Assembly: GCA_963664715.2 (NCBI GenBank) | Contig: CAXXUY010000008.1 | Span: 215,260-279,259, forward strand | Source: JAPOXR01 sp963664715 | Lineage (GTDB): Bacteria; Pseudomonadota; Alphaproteobacteria; Rhodobacterales; Rhodobacteraceae | DNA: 64,000 nucleotides | Direction: 5' to 3' | In this document: in pieces, positions 46,386 through 55,029 of the stretch | Position numbering within the stretch: the first letter of the stretch is position 1 | Layout of the letters: every line of letters begins with the position of its first letter | The notes under the pieces: model-generated | What the model was told of the DNA's origin: nothing | The model's input: only the letters and a program-made list of their open reading frames with translations | Databases searched by the model: none | Made by a program: the position numbers and the translations under genes

Positions 46386-46582
46386 GGAGACCTGCCCCGG
46401 GTGCGTTGCGTTTGATTGCTGCGCCAACTCGTCGGACGGTTGGACGCGCAGCTGCGGCTCCATCAAACGGAAAAATGGTGCGTGTTCTTGCTGTTGGTCC
46501 TGTCTGCAGAGAAACTCCGAGCATACATCTGCCCGGGAAATTGTAAAGCAGTCGCAAATCGTCCGTTAAAAAGACGGGCATC

Positions 46583-47146
46583 ATGACCCGGAAAGGCGAC
46601 ATTCTCGGCTACGCCAGGGTCTCTACGGCCGATCAGGACACCGCAAGCCAGCAGGACCGGTTGACAGGGGCCGGCGCCATCCGCGTGTTCACGGACGTGA
46701 TTTCGGGCGAACGCGCCAAACGCCCGGCCCTGACCGAACTGATCGATCATGCCCGGCCCGGCGACAGCCTGTGCGTCACCCGCCTCGACCGCCTTGGCCG
46801 GTCCTTGAAGGAGTTGCTCGAGACCGTCGAGGATCTCAAGAGCCAGGGCATTCACCTGGTCAGTCTTGAAGAGCAGCTCGACACGACATCCGCAGCAGGC
46901 GAGCTGGTCTTCCATGTCTTCGGTGCGATTGCGCATTTCGAGCGGCGGCTGATCTCTGAACGCACGCGCGACGGCATTGCTGCTGCCAGGAAACGCGGCA
47001 GAAAGCCGGGGCGGCCACCGCTTTCAACGGAGACGGTTTCAGCGGCGCGAAAACTCATGGAAGCCGGAATGACGCCCGGACAGGCCGCAAAGCAGCTCAA
47101 GATTGGCAGGGCAACGGCTTACAGGATTGCCAGATCATTCCGTTGA
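46583..47146 (+). CDS. tnpR: Serine resolvase (TnpR-like), intact
   Basis: A 187-residue serine recombinase with catalytic serine in GYARVSTADQ, active-site arginines in TRLDRLGRSL, the E helix in FHVFGAIAHFERRLISERTR and a helix-turn-helix in MTPGQAAKQLKIGRATAYRI. The stop is followed without a gap by the 64-bp end repeat. Remnants of its 3' end occur at 41620, 49502 and 55030, so this is the parental form of a multi-copy family in the island. Confidence 0.94.
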   Translation: MTRKGDILGYARVSTADQDTASQQDRLTGAGAIRVFTDVISGERAKRPALTELIDHARPGDSLCVTRLDRLGRSLKELLETVEDLKSQGIHLVSLEEQLDTTSAAGELVFHVFGAIAHFERRLISERTRDGIAAARKRGRKPGRPPLSTETVSAARKLMEAGMTPGQAAKQLKIGRATAYRIARSFR

Positions 47147-47210
47147 ACCCGAATGTGCCCGGTTTGTTCGTCCTTGGAGTAATCCAGCGTACAAACTATG
47201 CGATAAGGCC
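47147..47210 (-). repeat. 64-bp end repeat R2, copy c (right end of oxidase unit)
   Basis: Exact reverse complement of 44105-44168, starting right after the resolvase stop and ending ...GCGATAAGGCC. Together they delimit a 3.1-kb unit. No exact target duplication is seen (TGTTT left, ATGTT right). Confidence 0.9.
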
Positions 47211-47384
47211 ATGTTGGGTCAGGGCCGATAATCCGAGCCGGAAACGGGGATGATCCCAAGCCGCTACGCTTTCGCGGGTTGCAGGCGCGGAGCCACAGCC
47301 CGTCCACGCTATCGCTCCCCGCTCATCCGGACAGAAATCGTGACCGGATGATGGCCGGTGTGGAGAAAGGCAAGATCTGCCGTT

Positions 47385-49361
47385 TCAACCCGGTCGAGCA
47401 AAGGCGACCAGTGCGGCATCAGAGCCGGACCCCGTCGCAACAACAATGAACTGCCGTCCTGACTTCGCACGATAGGTCATCGGGTTGGCACTCGTCCGGA
47501 ATGGCGTTGCTCCTCGCCAGATCTCTTCGCCCGTTACCTTGTCGAATGCATAAAGATACGGCGCACCCCCGCCGACAAACACCAGACCTCCCCTGGTAAC
47601 CATCGGGCCGGCATTGCCGCGTGTACCCAACCGCTCCGGCAACTCTACGTCCTGCAAGAGAGGATGCCCGAGCAACTCGGGGCTGCCCTCGCCAAACGGC
47701 ACTTTCCACGCAATCTCCCCGGCATTGAGGTCAATCGCCACCAGATGTGCGTAGGGCGGCTTGATGAGTGGAACATCACCGAGCCTGCTTGCCGGTGTCC
47801 GGGCAGCACCCGGTCCATCGGCCTCACGGAACATCAGAAGCGAGGCGCCGTATGGGCAGTTGTTGCTGAACTCAACATCGACTTCCGGGTCGTTGCCTGC
47901 ATTGGCACATACCTGGTTCGTGTCGGCATCCTCCGATGTCCTCACATAAAGCAGCCCGGTTTCGGGATCGAATGCGGCCCCACCCCAGTTTGCCCCGCCG
48001 CTCGCTCCAGGACGCTGAAGTGTTCCCCGCAGGCTCGGCGGGGTGAACAGGGGACCCAGGCGGAACCGATGCATCTCCTCCAACGCCAACGCATGAATCT
48101 CCGGTGAAAGGTCGTTCGCATCCTCCAGTGAAACTCCCTGCCTGCTGAATGGCGGCGGCTTGGTCGGGAATGGCTGCGTCGGAAACAACACCTCGCCCGG
48201 CACGTCCGTGGACGTGTCCACCTCACGCTCCTCTATGGGCCACACCGGTTCGCCCGTCACCCGGTCGAACACAAACGTGAAACCGTGCTTTGAAACCTGA
48301 GCCACCGCATCGATCTTTCGACCGTCAACCGTAATTGTCACGAGGTTCGGTGCGGCGGCCAGGTCGTAATCCCACACGCCATGGTGAACCGTCTGGAAGT
48401 GCCACAGCCGCTCCCCCGAGCGGGCGTCGAGGCACACCAGTGATTCAGCAAAGAGGTTCGCCCCTATCCGGCGACCTCCCCAGTAGTCACTGCTCGGCGT
48501 GCTTGTCGGCACGTACAGCAATCCACGCCCGACATCGACCGACATCAGGCCCCACACATTGGCATGGCCGGTGTAGCGCCATGACTCGTCCTCCCAGCTA
48601 TCCGCGCCGAAATCATCACTCGATTGCGGGATCGTGAAGAATACCCAGCGCCGCTTCCCGGTGCGGGCGTCAAATGCCTGCACGGTACCGGGTGGGTCGA
48701 ACTTCCGCTGCACCCTGTCGGGAATGCGACTGCCCACGATCACCAGATTCCCGAACACAACAGGCGGAGAGGTCTGGTCGAATTCGGAGCGGCTGACCGG
48801 GCGACCATGGCCCCCGGTCAGAAGAGTGCTCCCGCCTTCGCCAAATTCCGGATCCAGTTCTCCTGTCGCAGCATCGATCGCATACAGCCGATCGCGGCTG
48901 TTGAGGAAAATACGTTCCTCGTCTCCGTTGCTCCACAAGGCAATGCCGCGGTGCTTGAAGCCGCGCGGCCCCGAACCCTTGGGGCCTGCCTCGTAGGCCC
49001 GGGGGTCAAAAACCCACAATTCAGCACCCGTCTCCGCGTCGAGAGCAGCAACTCGAGTATACATGGTCGACAGGTAAAGGGTATTGCCGACCATGATCGG
49101 GGTCGCCTGGAATGGACCCGGCCTGGTGCCGTACTCCTCGAGGGTCTTCTCATTCGGCTCCCATGTCCAGGCAATCTCCAGATCGCCGACATTGGCCAGC
49201 GTGATTTCTTCGGCCACAGAGAACTTGGCATGCGACTGCCCTGAACCGACATATGGCCACTCGATCATGGTGCCTGCTTCCTGGGCATTTGCCGTGACGG
49301 CAAACAAGAGAAACACTGTCGTAGAGAATTGCTGCACCAGGAACTGCCGGTTCTGTATCAT
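47385..49361 (-). CDS. PQQ-dependent (quinoprotein) dehydrogenase
   Basis: A 658-residue protein with a signal peptide (residues about 1-26: FLLFAVTANA) and a beta-propeller of the soluble/periplasmic quinoprotein glucose or alcohol dehydrogenase type. Visible family segments: WPYVGSGQSHAKFS near the start, GHANVWGLMSVD, HFQTVHHGVWDYDLAAAPNL, WGGAAFDPETGLLYV and the end motif TGEEIWRG. It should oxidise a sugar or alcohol in the periplasm using pyrroloquinoline quinone and pass electrons to the respiratory chain. It sits between outward-facing 64-bp repeats c and d; no PQQ synthesis genes are in the window. Confidence 0.92.
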   Translation of the reverse strand: MIQNRQFLVQQFSTTVFLLFAVTANAQEAGTMIEWPYVGSGQSHAKFSVAEEITLANVGDLEIAWTWEPNEKTLEEYGTRPGPFQATPIMVGNTLYLSTMYTRVAALDAETGAELWVFDPRAYEAGPKGSGPRGFKHRGIALWSNGDEERIFLNSRDRLYAIDAATGELDPEFGEGGSTLLTGGHGRPVSRSEFDQTSPPVVFGNLVIVGSRIPDRVQRKFDPPGTVQAFDARTGKRRWVFFTIPQSSDDFGADSWEDESWRYTGHANVWGLMSVDVGRGLLYVPTSTPSSDYWGGRRIGANLFAESLVCLDARSGERLWHFQTVHHGVWDYDLAAAPNLVTITVDGRKIDAVAQVSKHGFTFVFDRVTGEPVWPIEEREVDTSTDVPGEVLFPTQPFPTKPPPFSRQGVSLEDANDLSPEIHALALEEMHRFRLGPLFTPPSLRGTLQRPGASGGANWGGAAFDPETGLLYVRTSEDADTNQVCANAGNDPEVDVEFSNNCPYGASLLMFREADGPGAARTPASRLGDVPLIKPPYAHLVAIDLNAGEIAWKVPFGEGSPELLGHPLLQDVELPERLGTRGNAGPMVTRGGLVFVGGGAPYLYAFDKVTGEEIWRGATPFRTSANPMTYRAKSGRQFIVVATGSGSDAALVAFARPG

Positions 49362-49437
49362 GGAATGCGAGATGGTATCGCAACTCGGATGATCATGCCT
49401 CTACCGAATCGGCTGATCAAGGAATACTTCATCCATT

Positions 49438-49501
49438 GGCGTTATCGCGTAGTTTACACGCTGGATGACTCCAGGGACGAACAAACCGGGCGCATTCGCG
49501 T
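49438..49501 (+). repeat. 64-bp end repeat R2, copy d
   Basis: Begins GGCGTTATCGCGTAGTTTAC, continues ACGCTGGATGACTCCAGGG and ends CATTCGCGT; diverged from copies b/c at about nine positions. Next to it on the inner side is an antisense resolvase 3' remnant, the same order as at 47146-47210 but inverted. Confidence 0.85.
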
Positions 49502-49610
49502 TCAACGGACTGACCTCGCAATCCCGTAGGCCGTTGCTCCGCAAATATTGAGCTGTCTTGCAGCCCGTTCGGGCGTCATTCCGGCTTCCATGAGCTTTGT
49601 CCTCTCCTGC
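49502..49610 (-). pseudogene. Serine resolvase C-terminal remnant
   Basis: The minus strand reads MEAGMTPERAARQLNICGAT then AYGIARSVR and a TGA, matching the end of the resolvase at 46583-47146. It is cut at 49615 by the element with perfect 38-bp ends. Confidence 0.8.
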
Positions 49611-49647
49611 AAGTCGGGTCGAGTTGGGTTGAGTGCAGAAAACCCCT

Positions 49648-49824
49648 TTAAGCCATTTGGGTTCGCTTTGGCAGCCATCGATATTCGCCTGTGAGAAGGA
49701 TGTGAGCCCATCCGAGGGGCGAGATGTGCGCCAGGAGATCTGGTGCGCAATTGAGCCCTGCTTTCTGCCGTTTCGCGACTGCAATGCCAAGCTGCCTGGT
49801 GTTCCAATAGATGATACGTGCCAT
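49648..49824 (-). pseudogene. tnpA: Tn3-family transposase, C-terminal fragment
   Basis: From 49824 the minus strand reads ARIIYWNTRQLGIAVAKRQK and LLAHISPLGWAHILLTGEY then RW, the characteristic end of Tn3 TnpA, with the stop overlapping the left 38-bp repeat by a few bases as in intact transposons. The other 900 or so codons are deleted. Confidence 0.88.
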
Positions 49825-49851
49825 CGAAGTGTTCCTTCTTTGAATGTACAC

Positions 49852-49907
49852 ATATTGCGACCCCCTGCTTGCCATGTCTTTTTCAATGTCTCAATATGAC
49901 GGTCGCA
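49852..49907. promoter_or_regulatory. Candidate res site between tnpA tail and tnpR
   Basis: The inverted motif TGCGACC (49857-49863) and GGTCGCA (49901-49907), each next to an ATATTG/CAATAT-like block, lies between the transposase fragment and tnpR, where res normally sits. Spacing and symmetry fit a resolvase binding site, but the three-subsite structure is not proven. Confidence 0.45.
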
Positions 49908-49933
49908 TGAACCCGTAGATCATTCGAGACCCC

Positions 49934-50485
49934 ATGGCCAAGGTTGGATACGCCCGCGTCAGCTCCGTCGGACAATCGCTGGACGTGCAGCGCGAGAAGC
50001 TGAGTGAATGCGACAGGCTGTTCGAGGAGAAGTGCAGCGGCTCCACGGATGCGCGCCCCATGCTCAGGCAGTGTCTGGACTATGTTCGTGAAGGCGACAT
50101 GCTGATCGTGTCGCGCATCGACCGGCTGGCGCGCTCGACCCTGCACCTGTGCCAAATCGCCGAAACCTTGCGTGAAAAGGGCGTCGACCTGGTTGTGCTG
50201 GATCAGAACATCGACACATCCGATGCCACGGGCCGGCTTCTGTTCAACATGCTGGGCGCCATCGGCCAGTTCGAAACCGAGATCCGCGCCGAGCGCCAAA
50301 TGGATGGGATCAAGAAGGCAAAAGACCGCGGCGTGCAGTTCGGGAAACGGCCCGCGCTTGCAGACGATCAAATTCTGGAGCTACGCCAAAAACGCAAACA
50401 TGGCACCCTCATCAAGGATCTGATGGCCCACTACGGCCTCTCAAAGGCCACCATCTATCGATATCTCGGAGCGAAAGACGCCTGA
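49934..50485 (+). CDS. tnpR: Serine resolvase (TnpR), intact
   Basis: A 183-residue serine recombinase with the classical start MAKVGYARVSSVGQSLDVQ, active-site arginines in VSRIDRLARST, the E helix in FNMLGAIGQFETEIRAERQ and a helix-turn-helix in LIKDLMAHYGLSKATIYRY. It would resolve cointegrates of the 945-bp element at its own res site. It ends 36 bases before the right 38-bp repeat. It is clearly different in sequence from the resolvases at 42193 and 46583, so it belongs to another Tn3 lineage. Confidence 0.95.
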   Translation: MAKVGYARVSSVGQSLDVQREKLSECDRLFEEKCSGSTDARPMLRQCLDYVREGDMLIVSRIDRLARSTLHLCQIAETLREKGVDLVVLDQNIDTSDATGRLLFNMLGAIGQFETEIRAERQMDGIKKAKDRGVQFGKRPALADDQILELRQKRKHGTLIKDLMAHYGLSKATIYRYLGAKDA

Positions 50486-50559
50486 GATGTCTTACAGAGC
50501 CAAAAAAGGACAACAAAAATCCTTAAAGGGGTTTTCTGCACTCAACCCAACTCGACCCG

Positions 50560-50892
50560 TAGTTCAGGATCAGGTCGCCGTGAAACCTGGCTGAACTCCT
50601 GAAACTGGACACCTATGCCGTCCTGCACTGCAGATTCCCTGCATTTCCGCCCCTCCGGAGTTCGTTCGGCAATGCCGGCGTTCTTGCCGGATTTCATGTC
50701 CGAGATTACGCAGGACGTCGCACCACCGGGCCGCAATGCGGGCGTGGTGGCGAACAAGGTTCTGCCGTGCCCGAGCAAGCCTGCGCTGCAGCCTGCGGGT
50801 CTTCTTTCATGCCGCACGGGACCAGCGCGGGGCGGCGACGGTCTCGCCGTCGCTGAGGGTAACCCAGCGAACAAATCATGTGATGACGCCTG
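50560..50892. other. Junction region with decayed 64-bp repeat
   Basis: No gene. It holds a perfect 7-bp hairpin (50835-50853, GCGACGG/CCGTCGC) and a decayed copy e of the 64-bp end repeat at 50859-50890 (GTAACCCAGCGAACAAATCA against GTAATCCAGCGTACAAACTA), in right-end orientation. Copies d and e may thus be the two ends of an older unit into which the 945-bp element jumped. Confidence 0.5.
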
Positions 50893-52155
50893 TTACGAAC
50901 CGCTGTAATCCAGAGGAAAGCTGTCAAGCCGCTCACAGCCCGTCTGCGTCACCAGGACCTGTGTCTCCAGTTTGATGCTCTCGGATCCATCCTCGGCAAT
51001 CAGGCTTTCCACGCAGATAACCATGCCAGGTTCAAATCTCCCGGACATGGCCAGATCGGACCAGTCGACATGCAGCGGCACCACCGGCCATTCATCGGCC
51101 ATGCCGACACCGTGCAAGGCGAGCGAGTAGCGATAGGGGATGTGCGCATCGGGGATACGCCAACTCCTGTCATTGAATTCCGCGAAACTTGCCCCTGGGC
51201 GTATCAACTCCAGATTGTGATGAATCTGGGAGAGTGCAGTGTCATAGAGACGCTGCTGCCTGGCGTTGAACGGTGTGTAGCCGCAGGTCCAGGACCGTGA
51301 CAGATCGGCACAATAACCATAAGGTCCGATCATATCCGTATCGAACGAGATCATCTCCCCGCTCCGGCATATCCGGTCCGAGCATTCCTGATACCAGGGG
51401 TTGGTGTTGGAGCCGCAAGCCAGCATCTTGGTTTCGAGCCAGTCACCGCCAGAACGGGCATTCTCGAAATGCAGATGCGCCCAGAGTTCGCGTTCGGTCA
51501 CACCAGGAATTGAATGGTCATAAATGCGCGCCATTCCGGCCTCGCATATACGAATGGTCCAACGCATCAGGGTGATTTCATCGGCAGACTTGATGGAGCG
51601 GGCGATTTCGGTCATCTGCGTGCCTTCAACATAGGTGAGGCCACGATCCCGAAGTGCGTCGACGCCAGCACCATCAAGTTTGTCGCAGGCGATCCTTCTA
51701 TTGCCTCCGCCATACTCGCGGACAAGATCGGCAATTTCATCGGCCCAGGATGCGGTGGCAGCCTCAACCTTGTCACCGCAAGCCATGAACATCCACGTCC
51801 TTGCGACCCGGACATCGTCAATTCCCGGAAGACCTTCGCTTTGGTGCAGACAGCCTTTGAACTCGAACATGATAGACGGACCGCCGGCCAGGATCAGCGC
51901 GTAGCGCATCGGGTTGTGCAGGGTCCAGACCTGCATGTTGGAGCAATCAAATGCATACCGGACGTTGCAGGGATCATAGAGCAGCAATGCGCCGCAATCG
52001 GCCTGGGTCAACTGGTCACGCAAGCGCTGGAGCCGGTATCGCCTGACACGATCCAGCACATCAGCCGGAACCGGGCTCTGCAACGGTTTGTCTGCACCTT
52101 CGGCGTTCAGATATGTGAGCTTGCGAGCGTCCTTGAAAGGCGTCCTTGCATTCAT
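50893..52155 (-). CDS. M24-family metalloprotein resembling DMSP lyase DddP
   Basis: A 420-residue creatinase/aminopeptidase-P-fold protein. Metal ligands of M24 enzymes are visible: two aspartates in SFDTDM, a third in YCADLSRSW, histidine in LHGVGMADEWP, glutamates in VICVESL and KLETQVL. Segments such as NVRYAFDCSNMQVWTLHNP and NPWYQEC closely resemble DddP, which cleaves dimethylsulfoniopropionate to acrylate and DMS, and HGVG-x-x-DEWP keeps the aspartate proposed as its catalytic base. A peptidase or another lyase is possible. ATGA overlap couples it to the upstream 2OG oxygenase. Confidence 0.75.
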   Translation of the reverse strand: MNARTPFKDARKLTYLNAEGADKPLQSPVPADVLDRVRRYRLQRLRDQLTQADCGALLLYDPCNVRYAFDCSNMQVWTLHNPMRYALILAGGPSIMFEFKGCLHQSEGLPGIDDVRVARTWMFMACGDKVEAATASWADEIADLVREYGGGNRRIACDKLDGAGVDALRDRGLTYVEGTQMTEIARSIKSADEITLMRWTIRICEAGMARIYDHSIPGVTERELWAHLHFENARSGGDWLETKMLACGSNTNPWYQECSDRICRSGEMISFDTDMIGPYGYCADLSRSWTCGYTPFNARQQRLYDTALSQIHHNLELIRPGASFAEFNDRSWRIPDAHIPYRYSLALHGVGMADEWPVVPLHVDWSDLAMSGRFEPGMVICVESLIAEDGSESIKLETQVLVTQTGCERLDSFPLDYSGS

Positions 52156-52937
52156 AGCGCCCTTCCGTAGAAGCCGATACGTTCCTGTTCGGAAAACACG
52201 ACGCCAGGCTGCTCATAATAGGAGAATACGGCAATGATACGGTCGTGTGTCCCATGTACAGCCGTGACTCGATGCGCCGTGTTCTTGCCCTTGAAAATGT
52301 TCAACGTTCCGGGCTCGAGTTGCACGCGTGTGGGTGTCCTTCGGCCTTCAAGAAGGTCCGCCACACCAGCATAATTCGGATTGGTATTACTGCGCAGATC
52401 CCTGTCATACTCGAATTCGCCGCCCTCTGCGGGAGCCTGCAGGAGCAGCGTGGTGGTGAACTCGGACCGGTCAAAATGCCAATTGAGCGCCTGTCCTTCA
52501 GAATAGCTCATGATATTCACGCGCGCGAGCGGATCAGCCATGATGTAGAGTTCCGGCTTGTCCATAACAGCTGCAAGAAAGGTCGCAAAAGGCTGCCACT
52601 CGTAAAGCTGAATGACCACGGCCCGTCCCATCTGGTCAGCGCAGATCACGCGATTGGAGGTCTCGAAATTCTGCAAGGCCGGATGGGAGGCACCCAGACC
52701 CTCGATTGTTCTCTTGAAATAGATGTTGTGGCAGCGCGTATGGCTGAAGGCAGCCGTTGCCAGGATCGGTCTCAGTTCGTCAACCGCAATGGCGAGGACA
52801 TCTTCCCGCAGGAATCCGGGCAGGTTGAACAATCCTTCATCGGCCAGCCTGGCCTTGCATTCGGCAACCATGGCAGTCCAGGCGGATGTCCTGGGCTGAT
52901 CGAGCGGATATCTGTCAAGATCAATGATGCTTTTCAT
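52152..52937 (-). CDS. 2-oxoglutarate/Fe(II)-dependent oxygenase
   Basis: A 261-residue cupin-fold oxygenase. The iron triad is visible as HFD in LNWHFDRSEF and a distal histidine in KNTAHRV, with a following arginine (HDRIIAVFSY) placed to bind 2-oxoglutarate. Such enzymes hydroxylate small molecules in the cytoplasm. GGAAAG precedes the ATG at 52937. The stop overlaps the start of the M24 gene (ATGA), so they are translated together and probably act on the same compound; which one is unknown. Confidence 0.87.
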   Translation of the reverse strand: MKSIIDLDRYPLDQPRTSAWTAMVAECKARLADEGLFNLPGFLREDVLAIAVDELRPILATAAFSHTRCHNIYFKRTIEGLGASHPALQNFETSNRVICADQMGRAVVIQLYEWQPFATFLAAVMDKPELYIMADPLARVNIMSYSEGQALNWHFDRSEFTTTLLLQAPAEGGEFEYDRDLRSNTNPNYAGVADLLEGRRTPTRVQLEPGTLNIFKGKNTAHRVTAVHGTHDRIIAVFSYYEQPGVVFSEQERIGFYGRAL

Positions 52938-53100
52938 CGGCAGCTTTCCGCTTCTACGTGTTCAATCTTGTTTCGAAGTTTCTTTTCCAGCAACATGTTT
53001 TTTTGTTGTGCCTGGCTAGAAATTCTATGGGAAAGGCATTCATCATGAGAAAAACCGCGCCGCTCAACTGGCTAAAGGGGAACCACCAAAATCCCTGGGG

Positions 53101-53319
53101 TCAAGTCGCGGCCTTGCCCTGCTCCTGATTTACGTTGTCATTGCTGAAGAGCCCTGGATACCAGGACTGGAATTTCGTCCCGGGAATGCCATCGAGCACG
53201 CGGGTTCTGGTCTGGAGCTTGACAGGAAACCGCTCATCATTGCCCCTGACAATATAAGGATTATCGGGGCCACAATTTCCCGGAGCAGAGAAGCCGCCAT
53301 CAATGCCCGTTCCCGATTT
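53101..53319 (-). pseudogene. C-terminal fragment of an unknown protein
   Basis: A minus-strand frame without a start codon encodes about 72 residues of protein-like composition (GNCGPDNPYIVRGNDERFPV, LDGIPGTKFQSWYPGLFSND) ending at a TGA at 53101. Upstream it runs into the repeated segment shared with 56.2 kb. The family is not recognised; chance is possible. Confidence 0.3.
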
Positions 53320-53430
53320 TCACCAGGGACTTTTCGGCAGGTTTGTCCCTGCCGGAAGGCGCTCTCTCGTGCTGTTCATGGGTAATTCCGTGCATTTCGG
53401 GCTGAGGGGCCTGAAAACGGCTCTCTGTGG
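53310..53430 (-). repeat. ~110-bp island repeat R6, copy 1
   Basis: On the minus strand the block containing CAGCCCGAAATGCACGG, with flanking GAG.GCCG.TTTCAGG and GCACGAGA..GCGC, recurs in plus orientation at 56160-56270. A perfect 7-bp hairpin (CGGCAGG/CCTGCCG, 53335-53354) lies at its edge. Confidence 0.6.
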
Positions 53431-53457
53431 CTCGAATCCAGGATTGACTGTCAAACA

Positions 53458-53478
53458 CCCCCCCCTTGGGGGCTTTTT
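53458..53478 (+). terminator. Rho-independent terminator-like hairpin
   Basis: A C5/G5 stem (53458-53462 with 53468-53472) is followed by CTTTTT on the plus strand. No plus-strand gene precedes it, so either it ends an unrecognised transcript or it is a relic; on the minus strand it lies downstream of the spondin-domain gene. Confidence 0.55.
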
Positions 53479-53584
53479 GTACTGATGTCGGGTCAGGGCC
53501 CACAATCGCTTTACAGATGACAAGGAATAACCGGCGCAGTGTGGCAGTGCACCGTGCGCCGGTATTGCGTCTGGCAGGATTGGC

Positions 53585-54103
53585 CTACTTCCTGGTGAAT
53601 TCGATGGTGGCTGCGCCGTCACCAACCCGCATGTTGGCATTGGTCCCCTCATCATGTCCGATATCGAACCTGTTGAGCAGTGCGGTAACCGATGGGCTGG
53701 CATGCAGGTCGACGACATTTGAAACATAGTTGTCAGGAACCATCGTCGGTGCGACCATCGCCAGAACCCGGACCGCGGTCGCGTCCGTGGTGATCTCGAA
53801 GGTGACGGATTTCCCGGAGGCCAGCAATACTCCCGGAGGCCCGTCCATGCCATGTCCGACCATCGCATCCGATCCTATCCGTCCGGCCAGCATGGCCGGG
53901 TCGCCGGTGAGGATCTGGGCTTCCGCTTCGGGCGTGACATAGTCGCCATCAAAGATATCCGTGTCGTTTCCGGCACTGGTGATCAGGATCGGGGCCAGAA
54001 GCTCCTCTTCAAGGTTGTTGGTGACCGTAACCATGTAATCGGCCGACTGGGCCGTTGATGCCAGCAGCAGGATTGCTGCGGAAGCCGATAATGCTCTTTT
54101 CAT
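53585..54103 (-). CDS. Secreted spondin-domain-like protein
   Basis: A 172-residue protein. GGAG precedes the ATG at 54103, which begins a signal peptide (residues 1-21: SASAAILLLASTAQSA). The mature part starts YMVTVTNNLEEELLAPILIT and contains L-A-G-R and V-T-F-E-I segments like bacterial spondin_N proteins, small beta-sandwich periplasmic or surface proteins of unknown function. It stands alone; the longer ORF to 54187 would hide the signal peptide. Confidence 0.7.
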   Translation of the reverse strand: MKRALSASAAILLLASTAQSADYMVTVTNNLEEELLAPILITSAGNDTDIFDGDYVTPEAEAQILTGDPAMLAGRIGSDAMVGHGMDGPPGVLLASGKSVTFEITTDATAVRVLAMVAPTMVPDNYVSNVVDLHASPSVTALLNRFDIGHDEGTNANMRVGDGAATIEFTRK

Positions 54104-54372
54104 GACAAATTCTCCACGCCTGAGTGTTGCTGTTCGCGGTATAGATGTTCGGGGGAACCGGCACAATTCAGGTGTCGCCGGCATCAATCAATCATTGTTG
54201 AATAGTCACACGGCAAAGATCCGAAACAGAGGACTGCCAAAACCTGGAGGTCAAGGTGCTACGAAACTTGCGAGATTTCAACTTTGTGCCTTCTGGAAAA
54301 TCATATCATCGAAACGACAAGCCAACCATTACACCCCCAACTTTTTGGTGGTCCCCCATTGCTTCAGACGCC

Positions 54373-54708
54373 GGCATTCGGGTCTATGCGATCAAAGGGT
54401 CCTGGAGGCTCGACGAAACCATCCAGAGCAAGATCATTGCCATGGCCTTCTCAATGGCTGCCGAGATTGAACGCGACCTGATCTCGGCCAGAACCAAAGA
54501 GGCACTCAGAGCGAGAAAGGCCTCCGGGCTGCCGCTCGGGCGGCCGAAAGGGCCAGGCAAGAGCAAGCTCGATCCATTCCGTCCGGAAATCGAAGCGCTG
54601 CTCGCAAACGGATCAACGCAGAGGTTCATCGCGAAGCGCTACAACACAACGCCCGGCAACTTCGCAAACTGGATGAAGAAGAACGGAATCAAGAAACCAA
54701 AGGCGTGA
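54373..54708 (+). pseudogene. Serine recombinase, C-terminal two-thirds
   Basis: From 54373 the frame reads GIRVYAIKGSWRLDETIQSK, MAFSMAAEIERDLISARTKE and GLPLGRPKGPGKSKLD, with a C-terminal DNA-binding part (RFIAKRYNTTPGNFANW). The N-terminal catalytic region with its serine is missing; the open frame continues upstream to 54256 into unrelated sequence. A motif around CCCCAACTTTTTGG at 54330 also occurs by the resolvase break at 30911. Another lineage of recombinase than those above. Confidence 0.8.
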
Positions 54709-54782
54709 AAACCCTATGGCGGAATCGGTACCTATGTTGGGTTTAGGCCGTTTTCCGCCGCCGAACTCGCTACCTTTGGGTA

Positions 54783-54960
54783 ATTCGCCCGAGACCCCGT
54801 TTTTTTGCCCGTAGAGCGGGGGGAACGGTTTTGCGGCCCCAAAGGTCATCCAGGCGGCGTTTCGCCCACCAGAAGGGCGCTGTGAAGGCGGGTTTTCACG
54901 GAGTCGGCAAGTCCAGCCGGATTTCGCGGAATCCGGGTAATGGGAGCAGGAATTCGTCGA
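54783..54960 (+). repeat. ~180-bp island repeat R1, copy 3
   Basis: Same blocks as the other copies, with the perfect hairpin CCGGATT/AATCCGG at 54917-54936. It starts about 75 bases after the recombinase stop. As in copy 2, homology continues through TTTCCGGAACAGGGATATTC and CATCAATCAAAAGACAG into a resolvase 3' remnant. Confidence 0.85.
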
Positions 54961-55029
54961 TTTCCGGAACAGGGATATTCTTCTTCAGGTTTTCCGGGCG
55001 TGTGTTAATCGAGCATCAATCAAAAGACA

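Larger units (their letters stand above)
49615..50559 (+). mobile_element. Tn3-family deletion element: perfect 38-bp ends, tnpA tail, tnpR
   Basis: The ends 49615-49652 and 50522-50559 are exact 38-bp inverted repeats beginning CGGGTCGAGTTGGG and ending CCTTTAAG, the hallmark length and TAAG terminus of Tn3-family transposons. Inside are about 60 codons of a transposase C-terminus, a res-like region and an intact resolvase gene. The element is nested in a resolvase remnant belonging to the copy-d end. No 5-bp target duplication is visible (CAAGT left, TAGTT right). It could move only with a transposase in trans. Confidence 0.9.

Noticed and set aside
47211..47384. A further Tn3-type end starting GGGTCAGGGCC near 47216, with a similar block at 53492
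   Set aside because: Only about a dozen bases are shared and the expected inner part is not conserved, so I do not call it a terminal repeat.
53400..53478. A tRNA-like 3' end (CTCGAATCC) before the terminator-like hairpin
   Set aside because: The flanking bases do not form a T-arm stem and no acceptor, D or anticodon arms can be folded upstream.
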